Origin: Choristocarpus tenellus KU-1152
Taxonomy: Eukaryota > Phaeophyceae
Length of the DNA: 26,298 bases
Direction of reading: 5' to 3'
NCBI GenBank assembly: GCA_964200185.2
Contig: CAXNAD020000169.1
Location: 1 to 26,298, forward strand
The position numbers and the translations under genes are program-made. This document shows positions 11,701 through 22,600 of this stretch, piece by piece (the stretch's first letter is position 1; each line of letters starts with the position of its first letter). The notes under the pieces are model-generated. The model searched no databases, was not told the origin of the DNA, and saw only the letters and a program-made list of their open reading frames with translations.

Positions 11701-12461
11701 ACACGTAAACAATGGATGTGGTTTTATGTGCTACCATCCTTTCTATTTTGTACTTGAGTCTCATTTCTATTACTGTCTCAAATCTCAAGCGGAGGACTGT
11801 AGTATATTCAAACTTGTGTAAAAACCATTGGAAGATCCTCACACTACAGCTATTGAATAAAAGCTCTTGGGATAGAAATAGATTTTGGCGATCTTGACAA
11901 CACAACTACTTGTGGCGTAAACTGGGTGTAAACTTCTTTCAATGAAGGATGTGAAATGCTGCTATCCTGTTGCCCCCACAGTAGTCCCTCTGAGAAAATA
12001 TAGGGTGTTGCATTTGAAATGCCAGTAGAGCATATGCCATAGAAGCAAGCATACTACATATACATCTCCCCTTGCATACTTTCTCCTTTTAACCTGACTT
12101 GATCTCTTGTCATCAACTCATCACTATTTATACCATATATTAAAATCATTACTGACCGATACATTTCACCTCTCTCCATACACACTAATAAAAAGGACCA
12201 CAAACACTTGAAAGTGTAAGAAAAAACCCCACAGTGTCCTGTAGATCATGGTTATGTACTTTGGAAGTATGTATCACTGCTCTCTCTCTTTCCTGCCAGA
12301 AAACAAATGCACCATAGGCTGAACAGGGCAGATACAAAAGAATTGCCAGCCCAAGCAGAGCAGATGCATACATAGCACACGTCAAGAGTCATTATGCAAG
12401 TCTATTAACGTAATACAAAGTACCAACTTCTCCTTCTCCCTCTTGCCAAATTTAGGCAAGG
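8761..12461. other. Unassigned 3.7-kb region between MAM33 and the plastid-protein gene
   Basis: Both flanking genes end here, so it includes two 3' UTRs. Open stretches are short, mostly begin at non-ATG codons and show no family motif. One ATG-started 61-codon ORF at 11712-11897 has a hydrophobic N-terminus but no other support. Part of the region (about 9889-10100) resembles a segment near 22373-22600, suggesting an old dispersed repeat. No tRNA or other RNA gene was recognised. Confidence 0.5.
9889..10100. repeat. Diverged dispersed repeat, copy 1
   Basis: This resembles 22373-22600 in the same orientation. Shared anchors in order are CAGTAGCAG, a GAG(A/C)GTGC block, then GAGTATGACAAGGAACACAA against GAGTACGACAATGAAGATAA, and finally CAGCTCATGGACC. 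Spacing differs by small indels. No terminal repeats or coding capacity are obvious, so the element type is unknown. Confidence 0.55.
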
Positions 12462-15400
12462 TCAGGCCACATCTACCCCTGCTTCTGCAGCCAGGGTTTC
12501 TGTCAGCTCTGCCAGGGCGCACACCATATTTTCTGCCTCTACTCCTTTCACTCTTCCCCTGCCGTACCCTGCACCTCCTCGGTGCTTGAGAAGATATCCC
12601 AACCCCCTAGTTGCTAGCCGCTTCTGTTCTGCACTCAGACCCTCAGAAACCCAATGTTTGGGCCTCTCTTCATCCTGTTCATGCTCCGGCTTCTGGTATG
12701 TTTCCTTGCTGTCAGGCTCGAACTTCTCAGGCGCATTCCCAAGTCCCATGTCCCTAATTATGCCACCAACTGATTGCATACCTTCGGTGGGGCGATCAAC
12801 AACATCTGGGCTGATACAATCGCCTTCGGCATCATCCATATTCTCAAGGTCAGAATTTTTCCCTATGGTGTCAGAAGGCTGCTCTCCACCACCCTCCGCC
12901 TCCAAACTGATTGCCTTGAGAGAGTCAGTCAGAAGGTTGCGCAAGGTCACAAGGTCGTTACCAGTCAAGGAGCCGTGGATGTGGGCCCTCAAAAGTGCAC
13001 TGCAGCGGCGAAGTACATCCTTTGAGTCTCCTTCTGGAATAGCCTGACGATACACAGTCTCTGGTTTTGGTGCAACTGGGGGTGGTACTGCTGCTGTCAC
13101 TTCCGGGACAGTAGTGCGAGGGATGGGGGGAGTGAACTCTGTTGTTTGGATGCCTGCCCCCCTTGCTTCAGTACGCAGGGCTTCCCTTGCATCAACAAGT
13201 GCCCTACGGAGCTCAGCAACCTTTTCCTGGCCAATCAGGTTACCAGATTGGCGCTCTGAAAGCAGGTTCATTACGGATGTCACCTGCCAGTGGGAGACAA
13301 AGGCAAACCACATGCAGCGACAACAAAGCTCAGAATGGTACACCTATCAGTTTTAGATTACAGAATGGGCTTGATGGTGAGTTCAAAATAAGATGGAATA
13401 CATAATCCCTTAACCAATCCTTCCGGCAGTTACATACCAAAGAACCTCTCCAGTAATCCAGACTGCCAGTCTGTCCCTCCATCTCGCCTACCAATAAACT
13501 TGCGATCCCTAAAGTGCTTGTACATGTTCTACAAGTCATCCCTGAAACCAACAAAAAATCACTTCAGTATTAATGCCCCACTCTTACCTTATCGTTGGTT
13601 ACATCTTCTGACAACTCGTCAACAGCAACACTGGGACGAACTTCCACATTGTTAGGTGTGGCTGTCATTGGAGAGGGGGGAACAGCTGCAACTCTAGGTT
13701 CCACAGTCTCTGTCACCCTACCGAATGCATCATATGCAGAATCAGTAATGGCTGGATCATTTGGTGCCTGCTGCTGGGGCTGCACCACCTCCTGTGCGGG
13801 CGAGGTAGAGGGACTACCTCTACTAGCCTTCGTAGCTGCTGCTTGTGCCAGCCTTTCCTTGTAGCCCAATGAAGCTGTAGGGAGAACCTTTGTTTGCTCC
13901 AGTTGTTGCTGCTGTTCCATGGCTGGTTTGGAATCCAGGTAGGGATTCTTCTTTATCTCAGCATTTAACCCACTAAGGCTAGCAATGTAAACATCTGACT
14001 CATTCTGCACTGTGACAGACGCCTTTGTCCTCTTCACACCCTGCTTCATAGGAACACGGGGAGCTGGTGTGGTGGGGCGAGGCTGTGGCACAGCAGGTTG
14101 TGACTGTTGCGCCAGAGGTGGTGGTGGTACAACCGCCTGGGGGTCCTGTGTGAGGTGTAAATGAGGCGAGCCATGTTGGGAAGGAGATAACAATTAGATA
14201 AAGCAAAAGAGCTCAAGAATATACACCTTGGATTGGCAAAGTTAAGGTTCTTCCAACAACAAGACTGTCCATTAGATACCCACGTTACCCTACAGATGCC
14301 ATCATCAAGCCATCTGGTATGATGCTTGATCTGCGTCACTCAAGTTGTTGACATGCAGCTGACACGGAATCATTCTCGACTCTTGTCACAACTTGTATAC
14401 TGAATTCAACGTAATAATTAAAATGCTCTACCATGTACTCTGGAGTGCTACATAGTACCCATCGATACACACATGAACAAAAAGTAGTGTAATTCTGAGA
14501 AAATAGTCCATTTCCTCCCCCATATGGACCATGGCGACCCTCGCGATGAAGGATTCCACGCCACCGTACCATCTATTGCCACAAATGACATTGTCCAAGT
14601 TTCACATTTCATCACTCATTGTACAAGCTTGTCCAACCTAGAAGTCCGAGATTTGTAACATTTCTTAAATTTGAAAAAATAAGGTCATGGACTATTTTTT
14701 GGTCCCCCTATGGAAAGGGAACTCAATAGAACGGTCAGGAGGAATAATTCCACCCACAGGAATACAGGAAAATCCCCTACCCTAAAAAAACCCGAGGAAA
14801 AGCACAATTTGGTATGCTCGTAAACACAAGGCATGAGATGTATGGCACACCACAGCTAAGGTACACGTGTTGGTCACGATATGGTCTCATAGAGCTCTCA
14901 ATTAAAGCCCCCAAACATACTTCTCCCCCCCCCCAAATATCTACGTACGGTACAGAAAATTACCTTAATGAGTGGAATGGACTTAGTAACTGCCCATGTA
15001 CACTAGTGGTTGGGTGTTACGATGGTGACGTATTACAGAGAATACCTTGGATAAGGCACAGGACAGTGGCACATCTGTAAAACAAAAGGCACAATCACGA
15101 AATATTAACTACAGTGTAAGGCGGTGGCTCCACTGTGAAGATCTTCCTCATACTGCACAACACTGCATAACTGAAATAACTTCATCAGTATGGCTGTAAG
15201 GGGATATACACTGGGCACACTCCATTCCCTGTGTCTACGTAGGTTTGTGTTCCCATTTCCATCTCTTCAACCTTGAAGCAATTGTTCAGAAAAGATGCAC
15301 AGCTATTTCAGCAACATTTGTATTTTTGGGATGATGCAATACACAAAACTGTTGGCATTAACAATGTAGCGGTTGAGGAGGGTTGGACCATCAATTTGAC

Positions 15401-16789
15401 TCACTCAAGGATTCTCAGGTTGCAAATGGCCAGGGATGCCAGATCACTAACAGGGAGCAGGCGTTGGTTAAATGTAAGCATGTCCTTCAGGAAGACAAGC
15501 CCTATAAAAATCACATCTTCTCCAACTCAAGTTCACATCCACCTGAAGGTCAGCAGGATCAGGTTCCATCTCTGTCTGTGGCAATCCTCGAAGATCTCTT
15601 TGCTTCTGGATTTTCATTTTTTTTGATTGCTGCTTGAGGGAGTTCATATAGTCATCAGCCGCAGGGGAGCTGGGTACGTATCCGCTTCCCCTTATCCAAT
15701 AAAATCGAATGACATACATTGAGGGGCAATATTCGGGTGAGATAGCTGTTAGATTGGAGTCGAAATATATCAAAAGAACAAGGAGGGTATATATCTCAAA
15801 ACTCAACATCATTGTCTCTTACTTCGATTCTGCCTGGGCACGGGTGATCGCTCTCTGCATTTGCAACTCTCGACCAGTTAAATGATCTGCATCGAGGTCG
15901 ATCCCCTGCGCGCTCGACATGAGTTTCTGCTGTCGTTCCACAGCAGCCCTCATCGCAGTCTCCTTTTCATCCCTGGTATATCTTTTCACAGGAGGTCGTG
16001 GAGCCCTTGACTCAGGTGGACCATGCTCAGCCTCCCACTCTTGCCTGTCCTTAGCGATTTGAGCCTGACTCATCATCTGTGCAAAACGCCCGCTACCATG
16101 CTCCCCTTGTCCCATAGGAGGCATTTGAAGGCCAGGCATTTCTTGCCTCAGAGGAGGATCAGGTACGTGGGGAGAACCCACCGATTGCTCATCGTGGGCA
16201 TTCTTATCCCGCTGCTGGGTAGGAGAATCGGGCCGACCAGCCCGATTTGACATAGCAAGCAAATGTTGAAACCTCGTTCCACCAGAGGAGACCTCCCCCT
16301 GGTATGGTGGCGGAGGAGTGGCCTGCACCTCACTAAACATCTAGGGATGGGCCGAGGTCTAGGGTGAATGTAATGGTAAAAAAAACTGACGTAGAATGAG
16401 CACAGGGAGGGACTTGGTCAAGTTGGGACAACGCGAACCAATGCTGATCGTTTCCAAACATTTTGTAGGTACCTCATACATACCTGATCTTCAACTCTTG
16501 AGTCTTTATCCATGTACTCATCAGCAGGTTGTGCATATGGGTCATCATACGAATCATCGTACGATGCACCCCCGACGCTCATGCGTACGCTGGAAGGGTC
16601 ACCAATGTGGCGATAGCCTCGACGAGAGTCAAGAGAGGAGAGATGGACGGTTGGGGTCCTGAAAATGATGGAGTTGTGACCAACGACAGATATTCCACTG
16701 AACGCATGGGTTCCACCAAAACACACCAGCATCATCACAGGTAAGAGAACAGGCGTGATACCTAGTCTGAACATCTTTCCCCTCATCAT
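12462..16789 (-). CDS. Plastid-targeted, Pro/Gln-rich repeat protein of unknown function, six exons
   Basis: Exons (minus strand): 16789-16484, 16340-15823, 15669-15543, 14145-13588, 13528-13438, 13255-12462; 2394 nt, 797 aa, phase-consistent. Residues 3-29 form a signal peptide ending GTHA with Phe30 at +1 (GTHAFSG), followed by an acid-free, Ser/Arg-rich stretch, which fits the bipartite heterokont plastid presequence. The mature protein is mostly disordered, rich in Pro, Gln and Ala. Short motifs recur: ADEYMDKDS, ADDYMNSL and SDVYIASL; and GTRFQHLLAM, GSGRFAQMMS and GYKERLAQAA. The C-terminus has three related helical segments (~525-566, ~613-656, ~746-793) with the pattern G-x-L-x-G-x-x-x-V..LR..L.D...A...EA.G. 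No enzyme domain or transmembrane segment is seen after the signal peptide. Intron 3 (14146-15542) is long with no evident exon. A scaffold or linker role in the plastid is inferred from architecture only; I do not recognise the family. Confidence 0.8.
13529..13587 (-). other. 59-nt intron with a competing upstream acceptor
   Basis: The donor AAG|GTAAGAG is strong. The acceptor that keeps the frame is GATGACTTGTAG, with the next exon starting AACATG. A better-looking acceptor, TTGGTTTCAG, lies 13 nt upstream, but using it gives GGA TGA, an immediate stop. This makes alternative, truncating splicing possible. Confidence 0.6.
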
Positions 16790-17021
16790 TGACTAGACGA
16801 GAGTGGGGTTCAGAACCTCAAGTTATTTATGTTGTATATTATGGGGCAGTGGATTCAACACTGAAATCGGAGGGATTTATACCAAGTTGTGTAAATTGAT
16901 ACTGCCTTTCACCATCTTGGACAGAAAGAAAATTGGGAGGTATGTACTCCGTTCGTCATACTATCTCATCCTGTCCCATTTAACCTTTCCTCGCTGTCAA
17001 GCACACTCGCGAAGAACTTCA
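16790..17021. promoter_or_regulatory. Likely bidirectional promoter (plastid protein / glomulin-like)
   Basis: There are 232 bp between divergent start codons. No clear TATA box or operator is recognised. The right part has pyrimidine-rich stretches (near 16965-16995). The plus-strand frame is open back to 16803, but its first good ATG followed by family-like sequence is at 17022. Confidence 0.5.
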
Positions 17022-20000
17022 ATGGGAGTACAAGTAGATGCAGAAGGTTCGAGATCTATTGGAGAACTACGCAAAACACTGGACCTTTTTAAAAGCGCCC
17101 CTAACCTCACTTGCCACGACCACGCTTTACACCATGCAACGGTCTCCGTAGCCTCGGCGCTTCGACGAGACCTCAGCGAATCTAATACATCAGAATCATG
17201 CTCTGCATTGCTTCAAACCATATGCACGCATCTTCTCAGAGAGAGTTATAACGATGACGGTGAGGATCTGCACAACACTGGCACATTTCAACATTCTTCC
17301 TTGCGCTCAACTTGTATTTGTAGTGCTTGGCCTTAAGTGGATGAACAGTCTCAGGAATTGTTTAGTCGCCAATCGCGAAATAAGCTGCCGCTCGTACTTC
17401 AAAAGTGGCAGGAAGCGCCGCCGGAAGTGCTTTGCTGTGTGCTCTGTCGTGGGACCTGTTTGACCTTGTAATGCCTTACGTCGAGGTATCGGAACGCTGT
17501 TCGGAGACAGAGCTTGATACTGGCGCTTCAGAATCAGTGGCAATATCTTGCAGTCATAAGTTACTGGTCGAAATGGCTGATGTTTGCAGTCCGCGGGAGC
17601 TTCACTTGATGGCCATGGCTCATGTTTCCGCGTCTCCCAAAGGAAGGTGAGGTTTCATTGTCAGAAAGTCTCACAATATTGACCGCGTACTTCACTTAAT
17701 TTCACGCGTGGGATTATATTGCACGTTTGAAACTCGTTTGACAAATTTATATCCGAGCACTTAGAGTGATGCGATACAATGAATCATTTTCCACCTAGAA
17801 AAGGACAAGTTCGAAATGGAGATTGTTGTACCCTGTATATTTGATCGCTCAATCCAGTTGACAAATGGTTAAATCGAAACTGATAAAAGATCTGCCTAGG
17901 TGTGCACCAGACATTCTCATCCTATTTCCACTTGGGCAGAAGGGGTACAATTGTCAAAACGAGTGCCTGATGGGGTGTCTATTCCCTGTTGAAAACGTTT
18001 CTTTGTCAGGAAACTGCATGTGCTGCTGATGGTACTGAGAAGGGACATGCAGCGCCTCCCCCCCTTACAAAGGAAAAAGTTTCTGGTTGCCACTCTTGAA
18101 CCAGTCAGTATCAAGCTATCAAACTTGGCAAAAAACAGCAAGGTTTCTTCAGGAGAGGGCAGAGAAGACACTGGAGAAAGCAGTGATGAGGACTCCAATG
18201 AGGTCTCAGTTTCAGCTGAGGCAGGAAAACCAATGAGCCCATCGGCCAATTGTTTGGTTGAGAAGCACAAATGCTCATCTCCTGGTGACCCTGCGTTTGC
18301 AACTGCAGAATCGACAGCATTTGCTGGACCTCTTTTACTCCAGGCGTTGAATGAGAAATTGGTCGCTACCTGGGAGGATTCTGCAGCAGTCAATCAATGT
18401 GTGGCTGCATTCATGGGATTTTTGCTCTCTGCTCTGAGACTTGCTGTGGATGCAGCTGCCCCTACTCGTGAAGAATGCAATGGAAACATTGAAGGTGTTG
18501 AGGTATTGGTGGAGTTTCTTTTAGGAAGCCCAGCAGTGGACTTGCAGTACGTGCTTGAGCAGAGTATCCGGTCTTTGTACAAGACCTGGGAGGATCGTAT
18601 GTTGGAAGGAAACATGGGCCGTTCACCACAACATGGTTGCCGGAGATCAAAGCTAGGTGACTTTACAGTTACAGGACCACTGTCGTGGTCACTTGATAGT
18701 GTGGCTTCATTAGCATATGTGGTGAGTTATCTGGGCATGGTTATATTGATTCTACACTACATAGATGACTGATTGGCAGTAGGCAGGGTTTTCTAGTTGT
18801 AAGATGTTGATTTGGTCCTGCATCAGACTCTCACTTACACCCTTTAATTCACTCTTTTCATCCAGAGAGTATGCGTATGGCCACTAATGCCTCCTCCTCT
18901 GTTCCCCATCCTTCCCCATCATCATTATTTTTTGGTAGGTTGCCTGCAAGCCTGTTTTGCGCAGGAAGTGGCTGCCGTCGGTTTGGTCCCCAACCATGTA
19001 CCATAGGATGATGATCCCCCATGCATTGGTGAGCGTTCAAATTGCATACAGGCTGTTGCGTGCCTTGCAGATTTGAGGGAATATGCTTTGCAAAGTGTCA
19101 ATACTCATTATAGATTTTCTTGTTTGTGAGTTCACTCAGACTTTGTTACGTGCGCGCTCTGAGGGCTCCACCAGCAAGGGACTGGAGCTGATATGTGAAG
19201 TTGGAAATAATCTGGGATCAGCAACTGACTCTGGTGATCCCTCTACCTTCAGCTGGAGGCAAGGGGCTACGACAAGCAATGGTTGTGATGAAGGGGTCAC
19301 TGTGATGGGTAGTATGCAGGTCTGGCCTTGTGTACTCGAACTGCATCTCGCCAGATTTTGAGTTACTTTATTATTTTCTTTTACCCTGCATGGTAATCCT
19401 GTTGATATACTTTGAGGTTTGATTTCTACTCCCTACATTACACTTCTAGTGCTCAGGTTAGCAGGTTCAGAGATGGTGGTTTTGGCTTTCAAATCTAATT
19501 AAAGTTAACACATGGTGATCCATTTCAGAATCATTGATCAACTCTTGTGCAAAGCAGTGTGACCTACAGCGTATAGATTATGTGGTAAGTTGAGATGAGG
19601 GACATCATGTCGTCAACAGCATTCTACACTTTCCTTACAGTTGTTACCTGATGCGGAGTGCCACACCTATCCTTTCATCGCACCTCCCCAAAATGTGACA
19701 CATAGGGGAAGTACCTCATATGGTTCCTCCCTTTATTACTTCATTGTGTTGTTGATACCATCAAGCCTCAGTCGCTTACCTTTATCAAGCCCCCAATCCC
19801 ATGCCTGAAATGGCTCTCACTTCTTCTGTTTGTAAGAAGTTATTTCAGAATATTGGAGGTAGCTCATGACCAATGTAGTAGTGATCTTTATTTAATTAAT
19901 GGTGCTAGATTTTCACACTTCTCTTTTTTTTTTTCACAGTGATGCAACAAGGTTTGGTAGGTACGCAAATTCAAAGATTTAGTATTCAGAGTTTTGTTGA

Positions 20001-21232
20001 CTCCATCAGTTTGTTCCTGAAAATCTCACTAAACCTACCGATGCACCAACATTACAGACTACTTTGGATATCAACCAGTCTGTTTCATGATCGATTCCCA
20101 GTGGTTAAATCAATGTAAAATGTGGAGGAAAAGGGGGACATGATGCAAATTACCTTGCAATGTCCACTGCCTTTCCACCCTCAACGCCTGAACAGGAGCA
20201 AAGTGACGGAGATGGCAAAGATAAAAGACCCTGTCCCTTTGTTGCTCACAGTTTCGACCTTGCAGAGCTTCTACAGCTGCTCATTAGTGCCATGATCTCC
20301 TGCCCGCACCCTGAGTTGCGATCACGGGGACGCAGCACTTTTGAGACCTTTCTCACTCACACTGATATGGAGAGCCGGTTCTTCCTTCTGCAGCACCTCA
20401 TTGGGACTTGTCCTTGGCCCAATGCCACGGGGTTACTTCTTGATTCGATTCGCAAACAGATTCACCTGGCCCTTGGACCTTTACCACCACTGTGTGATGT
20501 GAAGGAAATTGCTACGAGCAGGAGTGCAATGATGAGGACTGCTGACCTAGGAGGCAAGGCAGCACTACCTGACACTTGTTTAGGAAGACCTGCAGTCACC
20601 ACAAAGAAGGCACCTGAGGCAGTGGATAAAAGGGCATCTAGGCAAGCCAAAGTGTCACCTTTTTCATCTGCGCCGGTGGGGGAACTTATCTGCGATCAAA
20701 TTAAGCGATTATGCAGTGGTAAATCCTCAGAACTTCTTGACAACCTGGACATGCACATGGGGGCCCTTGCCCTTGTCCGCTATGCGTACATGCTAGACAA
20801 GGTGCATAGCGGGCCGCTTGGGCTTTGGATCCCGACAATTTTAGAGGAGAACAAAAACCAACTCCAGGTGAGGTGCTGAAGTAAAAATAGACTTAAACGT
20901 GAAGGGCGATGTGCGGGTTTAATTGAAAGTCTGGATGTTTGGATATATTGTATTTTTTTTGCTATCCAGGATTACAAGAAGGGGGGAGGGTAATATTGAA
21001 TACTTTTCTCCTCTGTCCGATGCATTCTTTATGGCAGGATTTTTCAGACAGTCTTCAGGTCATCATGCACTTCCCTTCCAATAAAGTGGATACCAAGTCA
21101 GCTGGGTCTGCACAAGACCATCATCCAGCATCTACAACCAATTCTTCAGAATATTTGCATCAAAGCACTTTCTTGCTATACTTGGTTAAGGATGCAGTTG
21201 ACCAGTGCCTAAATACAATGTCACAACATTGA
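17022..21232 (+). CDS. Glomulin/ALF4-like protein, nine exons
   Basis: Exons are 17022-17259, 17412-17646, 18010-18721, 18939-19028, 19140-19308, 19529-19584, 19641-19694, 20196-20867 and 21038-21232; 2421 nt, 806 aa, phase-consistent. The best family match is at ~536-613: LLQLLISAMISCPHPELR, then RFFLLQHLI and CPWPNATGLLLDSIRKQI, the pattern of the helical-repeat glomulin/ALF4 (YAP-binding/Ybp2-type) family. Supporting pieces are KWLPSVWSPTMY (~406-417) and SKGLELI in the next exon. Family members bind RBX1 and restrain cullin-RING (SCF) ubiquitin ligases in animals and plants; this role here is by homology. It is longer than the ~600-aa animal and plant proteins, with Ser/Gly/Asp-rich insertions at ~180-210, ~444-480 and ~640-690. 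Exon 2 could instead begin at 17406, and exons 6-7 are short and less certain. Introns over 300 nt (17647-18009, 19695-20195) show no other gene. No targeting signal is seen. Confidence 0.7.
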
Positions 21233-21350
21233 AAGGCAAGTATGCCTTTTGTGACTTGATTTTTTTCATTCCTTGGTCACAGGTGGCAGTAAAGAGCATC
21301 AAAGTGGATTCGAAATGTTCAGGGTGTTGCATATTTTTCATATAATGTGA

Positions 21351-21375
21351 AATATATATATATTGTGTGTGTGCG
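21351..21375. repeat. AT/GT microsatellite
   Basis: Alternating TA dinucleotides pass directly into GT dinucleotides in the probable 3' flank of the glomulin-like gene. Confidence 0.75.
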
Positions 21376-22372
21376 TTTGAGTAGTGGGTACTTCTTTGAC
21401 ACAAATGGTTTACTCCTATCTCTTCACCATAATCTACAGAATTGAACATGAAGTGCATTGCACTGACTCAAAGTATCTGGGGGTGGTGGTGGGGTCTACA
21501 CCAGGGTGTCTATTCGGGCCGTGATCAGGAAAAGTGCACTTACATTATCCATCTGACGCATGCAACCAAATCACCCAAAAATTGCAACATGTAAAAATGG
21601 GCCCCAAATGGACAGTTGGGCCCCCCTCCCAGATACTTTTGAGTCATTTTTTTAGTAGGCTTCTACAGATTCTTTTTTAAACTACAACATTAAAGGATTG
21701 TTTTTATATCACACACATCTTACCCTGGGCTGACACAAACACCAGATCCTGCCTCTGGGTGCAGAGCTCAATAGAGAGGAAGTGGTTGAAGGCTGCTGTG
21801 GGTGGGCTAGGAGATGCACAGACCAGGGTTGGGACACATTTACGCAGCACTGGTTGACCTCAACTAGCCAAGGGAGTACAGGAGTGTGCCGGGAATCTGA
21901 AGAATAGTGTAGTAATAACAATAAGCCCACGAATCACTCTGAAATACTGTTATTCAGTGGAACCATACCGCTAGTTGATGTAGAAGTACACATATGTTGC
22001 GGGGTGAATTCCTGGACATGTGCACTGGGGATGGGGTGTGTCTACTAATATCACTACTACCTCTTGGAAAGGGTGCAACGAGTCAATGCCATTTGTCACT
22101 GTGTCAGAGAAAAAGCGAGAGGGCAAGAAATGATTCATCCATTCATCACTGTGGGTTAGACGTGTACACACACCAAATTAAGGATGGCACAATATCATGT
22201 ACTTTGGAGTACATCCTATTTCTCCCAATACGATAGCAACAAAGATACATATTGTGAAGCATCTGGCTTATGGAAGTATTGTGAATTGAAGTGATTTGCT
22301 TCAGTGGTACTCTACTACATAAAAATTCCAATATTAAAATTAATAGCAAGCTACTTCGATATTTCTTCAAGC

Positions 22373-22600
22373 AGTAGCAGCCCACACATGACGGACTAAC
22401 TACGTTTACAAGAACATTTTCTATCATGGTTACGAGCGTGCAAGGAGACTTTGGGGATTCAGACATCTGCCGGGTATTGCCTCCGATATGTAGAGTACGA
22501 CAATGAAGATAAATAGGAGGATGGAAACAAGAAGGGTGAGTCAATTCAATTCAGGTTCAGCTCATGGACCGGCATATGGAAGTCAAACAAGTCTAAAGTC
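22373..22600. repeat. Diverged dispersed repeat, copy 2
   Basis: Same-orientation partner of the segment at 9889-10100, sharing the anchors described there. The best block aligns GAGTACGACAATGAAGATAA here with GAGTATGACAAGGAACACAA there. The copies look old, with several substitutions and indels. Confidence 0.55.

Noticed and set aside
11712-11897. 61-codon ATG ORF with a hydrophobic N-terminus
   Set aside because: Could be a small secreted or membrane peptide, but there is no homology, splice or context support, and such ORFs are expected by chance in 3.7 kb.
13256-13343. Extension of the last plastid-protein exon upstream, including the acceptor at TGGCAG
   Set aside because: That acceptor gives the wrong phase after the preceding exon; CTTTCAG ending at 13256 restores the frame (RFFERQSG).
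18866-18934. Alternative exon of the glomulin-like gene after TTTTCATCCAG
   Set aside because: It keeps phase at its start but cannot be joined to the KWLPSVWSP segment in frame; the acceptor ending at 18938 does so directly.
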